A stretch of 64,000 bases of DNA, taken from the NCBI GenBank assembly GCA_050180895.1, contig JBFXDS010000004.1:1-64000 (forward strand), written 5' to 3'. The notes under the pieces were generated by a model. The model was given only the letters and a program-made list of their open reading frames with translations. It was not told where the DNA came from and ran no database searches. Source of the stretch: JBGPEQ01 sp050180895 (lineage in GTDB: Bacteria; Pseudomonadota; Alphaproteobacteria; Dongiales; Dongiaceae). The translations under genes were made by a program, and so were the position numbers. The first letter of the stretch is position 1. Each line of letters opens with the position of its first letter. This document shows, one piece after another, positions 57,599 through 64,000 of the stretch.

Positions 57599-58809
57599 GC
57601 CGCCGTCGACGGCTCCGCCAGCCAGGACCGGATCGGCTCGCCCGACCGCTGGCGCTGCAGCGCCTGGCCGATGCGCAGGAAGTGGAAGAGCAGCGACAGA
57701 ATCGTCCAGGCGGCGACCGCCAGCAGGCCGAGATCCGGCCGACCGGCGACGACCGCCACAGTGAGAATCGCGAGGTTCGGATTTCGGCGCGCCGTGACCA
57801 GCCGGAAGGTGGAATCGACAGGCCGCCAGGCATGCAGCTCGACTCCGTAGCGCCAGAGGAAAAAGCCCTCCTGCAGGCGGCCGACGACGTAGCCGATGAC
57901 GGCGACCCAGGCGGCGCCGGCGAGAAGCAGCGTTTGGCCCTCGGTCGCCCCGGCGGCGACGCCGAAATACCAGGCTACGTACCAGAACGGCGGATGCACT
58001 AGGTCGATACCATGGTCGAAGACGTTACCGAGCTTCGACGAGGTCAGGGTGACGCGTGCCAGCTTGCCGTCGACGGTATCGAGGAAGGTCATGAACCAGG
58101 CGGCCACGACGCCGAGCAGAAAATGTCCCTCGGCGAACAGCCACATCGCCAGCAGCACCAGCAGCAAACTCGCGGCGGTGACGAGGTTGGGCGAAAGACC
58201 GCGCGCCGCACACCAGCGGGTGGCCCAGAAGGCCGGCCACGGCCACACCCATTTGGTGACGAAATCGGTGACCCCCTTGTAGGCGGCGCGGAACATGCGG
58301 CGCTCGACGGCGATCGGATCGGTGTCGTCGAGCGACAGGACGAAGGGCGCGGCCCGCTTGCGCAGGGCGTGGTTGTAGCTCGATCCGAGTTCGTCCGGCC
58401 CCAGCGCCGGAACGCCGACGGCGGCAATGTCGTCCGGCGTGTTCCTCGACTGGCGCAGCAGTGCGACGGCCTGCCTGGCCCGGTCCGCAGACACGTGCGC
58501 AGCGGCTGCTACAACGCCGCCGCCATCGGCCGCCGGCACGACCAGCAGACAATTGGGCGAGTGAACCAACGCCTTGACGAGGCTGTCTTCGATGGCGAAG
58601 TCGGTGCGCACGAGCACGATCGGGTCATGTCCCGCCGGCAGCGGATAGCCCTCGCCGACGGCATCGTCGATGCCGGCCCGCGCGAGCATCCGGCGGTATC
58701 GCTCCTCCTGGCCGAGGCTCCACAGCGGGACCGCGCAACGGTTGACGAGGACGGCTGTCCTTGCCCGCGCGCGCGCGGCGGAGTCGATGGCATTCGTCGG
58801 GTCGGTCAT
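57595..58809 (-). CDS. CDP-alcohol phosphatidyltransferase with an N-terminal nucleotidyltransferase-like part
   Basis: The protein has 404 residues from ATG 58809; the frame extends upstream, overlapping the divergent gene. Residues 190-390 form the membrane CDP-alcohol domain with about six segments and the complete motif D244-x2-DG-x2-AR-x8-G-x3-D-x3-D269. Residues 15-160 resemble the fused cytidylyltransferase of bifunctional inositol-phosphate enzymes (VPLWSLGQEERYRRMLARAG), but the glycine-rich NTP loop is missing, so that half may be inactive. It would transfer a phospho-alcohol from a CDP donor. It overlaps the lipid kinase gene, suggesting coupled headgroup synthesis. Confidence 0.82.
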   Translation of the reverse strand: MTDPTNAIDSAARARARTAVLVNRCAVPLWSLGQEERYRRMLARAGIDDAVGEGYPLPAGHDPIVLVRTDFAIEDSLVKALVHSPNCLLVVPAADGGGVVAAAAHVSADRARQAVALLRQSRNTPDDIAAVGVPALGPDELGSSYNHALRKRAAPFVLSLDDTDPIAVERRMFRAAYKGVTDFVTKWVWPWPAFWATRWCAARGLSPNLVTAASLLLVLLAMWLFAEGHFLLGVVAAWFMTFLDTVDGKLARVTLTSSKLGNVFDHGIDLVHPPFWYVAWYFGVAAGATEGQTLLLAGAAWVAVIGYVVGRLQEGFFLWRYGVELHAWRPVDSTFRLVTARRNPNLAILTVAVVAGRPDLGLLAVAAWTILSLLFHFLRIGQALQRQRSGEPIRSWLAEPSTAA

Positions 58810-58909
58810 CCACGAGGCATCTGGAACGGTCGGTGCAGAAGTACCGGTCCGGCGCCGGTGCTTCAAGCCCATTGCCGGTCGGCGCTTGACCTGAGCGGTC
58901 GGGCGGGAC

Positions 58910-59878
58910 ATGAACGGTCCGTCGAAACGGTCGGTGCCCCGCATCCGCATGTTCACCCTTGCTCATCTGTCCGACCCGCATGTGAGCCCGCTGCCCCTTC
59001 CCCGCATGACCGAACTGGCGGGCAAGCGCATAACCGGCTTCCTGTCGTGGAGATTTCGCCGCAATGCCATCCATGGCGGGCCGGTCCTCGAACGGCTGAC
59101 GGCGGACCTGCGGGAGTCCGCGCCCGATCACATCGTCGTCACCGGCGACATCATCAATATCTCGCTGCCCGGGGAATACAGGCTCGCGGAAGCGTGGCTC
59201 CGCAGCCTCGGCCCGCCCGAACGCGTCACCATCGTTCCGGGCAACCACGACGCCTACGTGGCGACGGCATGGCCGGAGTCGATCGGCCTGTGGGCGGACT
59301 ACATGGCGGGATCCTCCCCAGGTGAGCCGACACGGGAGACGCCCGTGCGCTCCGACGAGGATTTCCCGTTCGTGCGGATCCGCGGCGCGCTGGCCCTGGT
59401 CGGCGTCTCCACAGCCTGCCCGATGCCGCCCTTCAGCGCCGCCGGCCGGATTGGCGCGCGCCAGCTCGAGGCACTGAAGCGCCGGCTGACGGAACTCGGC
59501 CGCGCCAGCCTCTTCCGCGTCGTCCTCATCCACCATCCGCCCTTCGACGGCCACAGCCAGCGACGCAAGGGCCTGCATGACGGCGCGGCGTTCCGCGCCG
59601 TCATCGCCGAGGCCGGCGCGGAACTCATCCTGCACGGCCACACCCACAGGTCGGGCCTCGGCAAGCTGGCGACGCCCGACGGCAGCGCGCCGGTGATCGG
59701 CGTGCCCTCGGCGTCGGCGCAGTTCGAGCATGACGGCCGGGGTCACGGGCAGTATCACCTCTATCGCGTGCAGCGCGACGGCAAAGGCTGGCGCATCGAC
59801 GTGGACGTGCGCGGCGTGCTGCCGACGCTCGACCGCTTCGCGCGCGAAGGCCGCTTCTCGCTGGCGGTACCGCAATAG
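58910..59878 (+). CDS. Calcineurin-like metallophosphoesterase
   Basis: The protein has 322 residues. All metal-binding blocks of the family are present: LSDPHVS (D22, H24), VTGDIINISLPGEY, IVPGNHDAYV, a histidine in IHHPPFDGHS, and LHGHTHRSGLGKL. It hydrolyses a phosphomonoester or diester with two metals. ATG 58910 has a weak site (GCGGGA); ATG 58949 (MFTLAHLSDPH) is an alternative. It is divergent from the CDP-alcohol transferase gene and its stop overlaps the next start (TAGTG), so it belongs to a unit with two SDR genes. A lipid or sugar phosphate of the ceramide pathway is possible. Confidence 0.87.
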   Translation: MNGPSKRSVPRIRMFTLAHLSDPHVSPLPLPRMTELAGKRITGFLSWRFRRNAIHGGPVLERLTADLRESAPDHIVVTGDIINISLPGEYRLAEAWLRSLGPPERVTIVPGNHDAYVATAWPESIGLWADYMAGSSPGEPTRETPVRSDEDFPFVRIRGALALVGVSTACPMPPFSAAGRIGARQLEALKRRLTELGRASLFRVVLIHHPPFDGHSQRRKGLHDGAAFRAVIAEAGAELILHGHTHRSGLGKLATPDGSAPVIGVPSASAQFEHDGRGHGQYHLYRVQRDGKGWRIDVDVRGVLPTLDRFAREGRFSLAVPQ

Positions 59879-60684
59879 TGGCGGCTGACGCGGGGGCCGG
59901 ACGGCTTGCGGGCAAGGTCGCGCTGGTGACCGGCGCCGGCAGCCCGAGCGGCATCGGCTTCGCCTGCGCGCGCATCCTCGGCCGCGAGGGCGCGCAGCTC
60001 GCACTCTGCTCGACCACCGACCGAATCCGCGAACGCGCCGCGGCGCTGGAGTCCGTGGGCATTCCCGCGCTGGGCGTGGCCGCCGACCTCACCGACAGCG
60101 CGCAGGCGAACGCGGTGGTCGACGCAGCGCTCTCGGCCTATGGCCGTATCGACGTGCTCGTCAACAATGCCGGCATGGTCAATGTCGGCGAGGCCGAGGT
60201 ACAGCGCGATCTGGCGGCGACCTCCGACGCGGAATGGCGACGCGGCATGGACATCAACCTGACGACGGCGTTCCACGTCACGCGTGCCGTGCTGCCGGGC
60301 ATGATCGCGCACGGCTATGGCCGGATCGTCAACCTGGCGTCGGTGACGGGACCGGTGGTCAGCAACCCGCGCTCGGGATTCTACAGCGCGGCCAAGGCCG
60401 GCATGGTCGGGCTGACGCGCAGCCTCGCCGTCGAGGTGGCGCGCCAGGGAATCACCGTGAACGCGGTGCTGCCGGGATGGATCCAGACGGGATCCTCGAC
60501 CGAGGCCGAGGCGATGGCCGGCAGCCACACGCCGGTCGGCCGTTCCGGCACGCCGGAGGAAGTGGCCGAGCTGGTGGCGTTCCTGGCTTCGAAGGCCGCA
60601 AGCTACATCACCGGCGCGGCGATCGTCGTCGACGGAGGGAACAGCGTGCAGGAATACAAGGGTCCGGGGGACGGCTACTACTGA
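59878..60684 (+). CDS. Short-chain dehydrogenase/reductase 1
   Basis: The protein has 268 residues. Classical SDR features: cofactor loop VTGAGSPSGIGFACA (a slightly long variant), NNAGMVN, NLASVTG, and the active-site Tyr-x3-Lys in SGFYSAAKAGMVGL, ending VVDGGNSVQEYK. The preference for NADP or NAD is not clear. It starts with GTG overlapping the metallophosphatase stop and its own stop overlaps the next SDR. Two SDRs side by side suggest successive redox steps, perhaps on a sugar or polyol headgroup or on the ketone of 3-ketosphinganine; no direct evidence. Confidence 0.82.
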   Translation: MAADAGAGRLAGKVALVTGAGSPSGIGFACARILGREGAQLALCSTTDRIRERAAALESVGIPALGVAADLTDSAQANAVVDAALSAYGRIDVLVNNAGMVNVGEAEVQRDLAATSDAEWRRGMDINLTTAFHVTRAVLPGMIAHGYGRIVNLASVTGPVVSNPRSGFYSAAKAGMVGLTRSLAVEVARQGITVNAVLPGWIQTGSSTEAEAMAGSHTPVGRSGTPEEVAELVAFLASKAASYITGAAIVVDGGNSVQEYKGPGDGYY

Positions 60685-61469
60685 TGGCGCAGCTGCACTG
60701 GCACGGCAGGACAATCGTCATCTCGGGCGGCGCCGGCGGCATGGGCCGGGCGATCGCCACTCGCTTCGTCGCCGACGGCGCCCATGCCTATCTCTGCGAT
60801 ATCGACCGGGCCGCCCTGGACGAGGCCGTCGGGCAGCTTCGCGCATCCGGCGCCGGCGAGGCGACGGCCGTCGCGGCCGATGTCACACAGGTCGCCGACT
60901 GCAGCCGCGCCGTCGAGACAGCCGCCGCAAGCGGCCGCCTCGATCTGCTGATCAACGCCGCGGGAATCTGGACCGAAGGTCCCTCGGAGACCGCCGCCGA
61001 AGCCGAGTGGGACCGGGTCCTCGACGTCAATCTCAAGGGCACCTTCTTCATGTGCCGCTACGCCATTCCACACCTGGAAAAGGCCGGCGGCGGCATCATC
61101 AACATCAGCTCCGACGCCGGCATCATCGGCACCAAGGGGGCGGCGATCTATTGCGCCTCCAAGGGCGGCGTCAACCTGCTGACCAGGGCGCTGGCGCGCG
61201 AGCTGGCGGAGCGCGGCATCCGCGTCAACGCCATCTGCCCGTGCGACGTGGACACGCCGATGATCGAGTATCAGGCCAACACCTTCGGCCATGGCGATCC
61301 CGAGGGCTACAAGCGCGCCCTCCTCTCCATCTATCCGCAGGGCGCGAAAGCGCGCTTCATCCGGCCGGAGGAGATCGCGGCCTTCGTCCATTTCGTCGCC
61401 TCGCCGGAGGCGGCGCCGATCACCGGGGCGTGCCTATCCATCGATTTCGGCACCACCGCCGGCCTGTGA
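60684..61469 (+). CDS. Short-chain dehydrogenase/reductase 2
   Basis: The protein has 261 residues. It has SGGAGGMGRAIATRFVADGA as cofactor loop, INAAGIW, NISSDAGIIG, and Tyr-x3-Lys in AIYCASKGGVNLL, and ends FGTTAGL. CDVDTPMIEYQANTFG is the substrate loop. Its start ATG overlaps the stop of SDR 1 (TGATG), so the two are made together. The stop codon abuts the stop of the ATP-grasp gene on the other strand. Substrate unknown. Confidence 0.83.
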   Translation: MAQLHWHGRTIVISGGAGGMGRAIATRFVADGAHAYLCDIDRAALDEAVGQLRASGAGEATAVAADVTQVADCSRAVETAAASGRLDLLINAAGIWTEGPSETAAEAEWDRVLDVNLKGTFFMCRYAIPHLEKAGGGIINISSDAGIIGTKGAAIYCASKGGVNLLTRALARELAERGIRVNAICPCDVDTPMIEYQANTFGHGDPEGYKRALLSIYPQGAKARFIRPEEIAAFVHFVASPEAAPITGACLSIDFGTTAGL

Positions 61470-62867
61470 TCACTCGACCGGCTTCAGGCGGTAGCGCAGC
61501 AGCCGCTTGGCCTTTGCTAGCTTGGCCTGGAGATCGCGCCGGTTGCGCGCACCGAGATGGATCAGGCCGTAGCGATAGGTGTAGCTGTCCTGCACCGATT
61601 CCGAGAGGCGCTGGCCCGCCGCGGTGGTGACTTCCACATGCGCATCGGGGATCGCCGCCTGCAGACGCGCGATATCGCGGGCGCCGGGCACCTGCTCGAC
61701 CAGGTGATCGCGGTCGACGCGCAGAACGCAGCTGGCGGCGATGCGGTGCCGGCCCTGGCGGCGCGTCGGCGACACCGGCTGGCCCGTCGCCAGCTCGACG
61801 ACATACTGATGCGTCAACGTGCCATCGACCTTCTCGTACAGATCCGAGAATTGCGGGCTGAAGCGCGGGTTGATCTCGATGATCATCGGTCTCTCGCCAC
61901 GGCCGTCGACGAAGAACTCGATGTTGAACAGGCCGTTGTCGAAGCCGATGCGGCTCAGGATCCGGCGCGCGATGTCCGCCATGGCGTCTTGCGTCGCGCG
62001 GGACAGGCGCGACGGATAGTCGAAGCGCGCGAAGCTGACGCGATTCGCCAACCGGACCGAATCGACGACGCCGATGACAGTCATCTCGCCCCGTTGCATC
62101 AGGCCGTCGAGCGTGCATTGCCGGCCGCCCAGCAGCTGTTCGGCGATCAGCCAGTCGGCGCGTACGGGCGGCGTGCCGCGCGGCACCGGCGGGCGCGCGC
62201 TCTCCATCAGCTCCTGGAAGGCGGCGGTGTAGGCCGGCAGACCGGCCCGCGACTGCGCCAGCGCGCGCTCGAACGCGGCGAACGAGCCGATGCGGAAGCC
62301 GAGATAGGACATCGAGGACTTGACCGGCTTCAACCAGAAGGGAAAGGCAAGCTCGAGATCCTCCGGCCGATAGGCGCGGCGCGGGTCGAGGAGCTGGAAC
62401 CGCGGAACCGCCTCCGGCACGACAGCCGCCTGCAGCATGCGGCTCCAGCCTTTGTTGTTCAGGGCCACAACCGATGCGAGCGACGGGCCGTTGAGATTCA
62501 ATCGCTCGGCGATGGCAACAGCCAGGATGCTGGCGGGATAGTCGTCGAACGCGACGATGCCGCGCGGCGGATCGGCCAGTTGCCCGGCTTCGGCGACGGC
62601 GTCGGCGATGAAGGCGCTCGGTCGGCAGAGTTCGGGATCGTCGGCCTGCGCAAAGTCGCCGATCGGCACGAACCGGAAGCGCTCCGGCCGATCGATCCTG
62701 GCCAGCCAATGGCTGTCGTGATCGGTCAGTCCGACGGTCAACACCGTGCAGGGTCGGCGGTCCTCGGACAAGGCGACAACAAGGGCCTGCGGCTTGCGGC
62801 AGGCTGAGCGCGACCGGACTCGCATGACCGTTCGGACGGATCGGATTGCCGGGGATTCGAGCGTCAT
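61470..62867 (-). CDS. ATP-grasp ligase-like protein
   Basis: The protein has 465 residues from ATG 62867 (ATG 62825 is an alternative). The frame runs on upstream to 63902, but that part is antisense to lptF. The middle shows ATP-grasp features: LELAFPFWLKPVKSSMSYLG (ATP-binding lysine), DWLIAEQLLGGRQCTLDGL, NGLFNIEFFVDG and MIIEINPRFSPQFSDL (metal-binding Glu and Asn). It resembles carbamoyl-phosphate synthase-like and biotin-carboxylase-like ligases that join a carboxylate to an amine or thiol. Its partner and substrate are unknown. It is convergent with the SDR pair and divergent from lptF. Confidence 0.78.
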   Translation of the reverse strand: MTLESPAIRSVRTVMRVRSRSACRKPQALVVALSEDRRPCTVLTVGLTDHDSHWLARIDRPERFRFVPIGDFAQADDPELCRPSAFIADAVAEAGQLADPPRGIVAFDDYPASILAVAIAERLNLNGPSLASVVALNNKGWSRMLQAAVVPEAVPRFQLLDPRRAYRPEDLELAFPFWLKPVKSSMSYLGFRIGSFAAFERALAQSRAGLPAYTAAFQELMESARPPVPRGTPPVRADWLIAEQLLGGRQCTLDGLMQRGEMTVIGVVDSVRLANRVSFARFDYPSRLSRATQDAMADIARRILSRIGFDNGLFNIEFFVDGRGERPMIIEINPRFSPQFSDLYEKVDGTLTHQYVVELATGQPVSPTRRQGRHRIAASCVLRVDRDHLVEQVPGARDIARLQAAIPDAHVEVTTAAGQRLSESVQDSYTYRYGLIHLGARNRRDLQAKLAKAKRLLRYRLKPVE

Positions 62868-62920
62868 TCGTTCCGCCGCATGGGCGGCGAATAGGGTTTT
62901 CCGCGGGAGCGACCGCCGAG

Positions 62921-62926
62921 TATAAC
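62921..62926 (+). promoter_or_regulatory. Possible -10 box directly before lptF
   Basis: TATAAC lies eight bases before the lptF ATG and between CCGCCG and CGGCGG inverted arms (62913-62931). Transcription from it would begin at about the ATG itself, giving a leaderless message; no GGAG site precedes the ATG. The -35 region is weak (TTTCCG), so this is a suggestion. Confidence 0.3.
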
Positions 62927-62933
62927 GGCGGCA

Positions 62934-64000
62934 ATGAAAACAATCGACGCCTATGTCCTGCGGAAGACGCTCGGGCCGCTGCTGGCCTGCATTGCCATCG
63001 CGCTGGTGGCCATGCTGCTCGAACGGATGCTCCGCCTGCTGGACTTCATGGTCGACAAGGGCGGGCCGTTCTATCTCGTGCTGAAGATGCTGGCCAACCT
63101 GATCCCCCACTATCTCGGCCTCGCCATCCCGGTTGCCTTCTTCGTCGGGATTTTGCTGGCGGTGATGCGGCTCAGCAGCGACAGCGAGCTCGACGCGATC
63201 CATGCGATGGGCGTCGGCCTGCGGCGGCTGCTGATCCCGCTGATGGGCCTGGCCGTGGCGCTCCTGATCGCCACCGCCATCATCATCGGCCTGCTGCAGC
63301 CATACACGCGGTACGCCTACCGCGCGCTCGTCTACACCGCAACTCACACGGTCTGGAACAGCGCGCTCGAGCGCGGGACGTTCTTCACCGGCCTCGGCGA
63401 CCTCGTCATCATGGTCGACGACATCTCGGATGGCGGCCGCCACCTGTCGGGCATCTTTCTCTATCAGACGGAGGCCGACGGCAACACGACGACGATAACC
63501 GCCGAGGACGGCAAGCTCTATCGCTCGCGCACGGATTTTCGGCTGATCCTGAGCTTGGGCCAGGGAACCTGGATCCAGAGCGATCCGGGCGGCGGGCACA
63601 GCACGGTGCTCACCTTTGACCGACTGGATGTGCCCCTCGACATGGCGCTTGGCCCGATCCGGGTGCGCCCGCGCGGCGAAGTCGTGAAGGAATTGACCCT
63701 GCCGGAACTGTGGAATGCCCGCGACGGCCCGCCGGCCGGCCTCACCCGCGCGATGATCGTCGCGGAGATGAACGCGCGCCTGGTACGGATCGTCTCGCTG
63801 TTGGTCCTGCCCCTGCTGGCCGTGCCGCTGGGCATCGTCTCGCGCCGAGCGCGGCGGAGCGTCGGCGTCGTCGCCGGCCTCGTGCTGCTGATCTTGTTCC
63901 ACAATACCCTGCGGTTTGGCGAGAGCATGGTGGAGGCTGGCGTTCTGGATCCCATCGTCGCGTTGTGGTTGCCCGCGGCAATCTTTGCCGTCATCGGCGG
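62934..64000 (+). CDS. lptF: LPS export ABC transporter permease LptF, cut by window edge
   Basis: The reading frame from ATG 62934 is open to the end of the window (more than 355 residues) and lacks its stop, so the C-terminus is missing. The N-terminus MKTIDAYVLRKTLGPLLACI with a coupling-helix region (RLSSDSELDAIHAMGVGLRR) and three N-terminal membrane segments, the periplasmic beta domain and later segments (LVRIVSLLVLPLLAVPLGIVSRR) are those of LptF/LptG permeases. It extracts lipopolysaccharide from the inner membrane with LptB and passes it to LptC/LptA. lptG normally follows immediately, beyond the edge. The upstream gene is divergent. Confidence 0.92.
   Translation, partial: MKTIDAYVLRKTLGPLLACIAIALVAMLLERMLRLLDFMVDKGGPFYLVLKMLANLIPHYLGLAIPVAFFVGILLAVMRLSSDSELDAIHAMGVGLRRLLIPLMGLAVALLIATAIIIGLLQPYTRYAYRALVYTATHTVWNSALERGTFFTGLGDLVIMVDDISDGGRHLSGIFLYQTEADGNTTTITAEDGKLYRSRTDFRLILSLGQGTWIQSDPGGGHSTVLTFDRLDVPLDMALGPIRVRPRGEVVKELTLPELWNARDGPPAGLTRAMIVAEMNARLVRIVSLLVLPLLAVPLGIVSRRARRSVGVVAGLVLLILFHNTLRFGESMVEAGVLDPIVALWLPAAIFAVIG

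Noticed and set aside
62868..63902. N-terminal extension of the ATP-grasp gene
   Set aside because: The extended frame is the complement of lptF and has low-complexity composition.
1..64000. rRNA, tRNA or prophage genes
   Set aside because: I found no sequence resembling rRNA or a tRNA cloverleaf, and no phage structural gene; the only mobile-element trace is the IS110-type end at the left edge.

Overview
This 64 kb window is a high-GC chromosomal segment (about two thirds G+C by eye) from an alphaproteobacterium, probably of the Rhodospirillales/Caulobacter-like breadth. The grounds are inference from gene content: an ELM1-domain glycosyltransferase, a DUF1194 protein, a BetI-type regulator beside class III aminotransferases, a Caulobacter-like ceramide cluster, and a GAAC-N7-GAAC SOS-type box. 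Nearly all bases are coding and many neighbours overlap by 1-4 bases. I saw no rRNA, tRNA or CRISPR array.

Region 1 (1-11.3 kb): the 3' end of an IS110-family transposase abutting a copy of a local repeat; a DUF1194 MIDAS protein; a lipoprotein; a DEAD-box helicase with a DETD motif and a good sigma-70 promoter; a stand-alone Lrp/AsnC ligand-binding domain; an acyl-CoA dehydrogenase; an ADP-forming acyl-CoA synthetase overlapping a TetR regulator that has an extra XRE-like domain; a class III aminotransferase; then a repeat-rich stretch of about 0.7 kb and an LRR-type protein behind an SOS-like box.

Region 2 (11.3-27.6 kb): a PotABC-type polyamine ABC transporter divergent from two tandem PotD-like binding proteins and a polyamine-type aminotransferase (uptake and catabolism of an amine); a patatin; a Crp-like regulator; and the pbpC/alpha-2-macroglobulin pair, a periplasmic defence or envelope-repair module.

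Region 3 (27.9-49.3 kb): a dispersed nonulosonate (pseudaminic acid type) glycan island. It has a three-part glycosyltransferase/ELM1 fusion, a surface-carbohydrate protein, pseB, pseC, pseI, pseG, an SpsF-type cytidylyltransferase with a class III aminotransferase, an aldo/keto reductase, and an MBOAT/SGNH acylation pair. No PseH-type N-acetyltransferase is visible. Instead a formyltransferase with an intact Asn-His-Asp triad lies between the cytidylyltransferase and pseI, suggesting an N-formylated sugar. Unrelated genes (DUF411, arylsulfatase, lipoprotein, GFA protein, PAS protein, methyltransferase) are interspersed.

Region 4 (49.4-64 kb): an ABC half-transporter followed by a bacterial sphingolipid cluster: fatty acyl-AMP ligase, CerR-like reductase, dedicated acyl carrier protein and serine palmitoyltransferase. 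On the opposite strand are a nucleotidyltransferase-like protein, an LCB5/DAG-kinase-type lipid kinase and a CDP-alcohol phosphatidyltransferase; a metallophosphatase, two SDRs and an ATP-grasp protein follow. This looks like synthesis of ceramide plus a phosphorylated headgroup. The window ends inside lptF (LPS export). The two most notable systems are the PseH-less nonulosonate pathway with a formyltransferase and the extended ceramide-headgroup locus.
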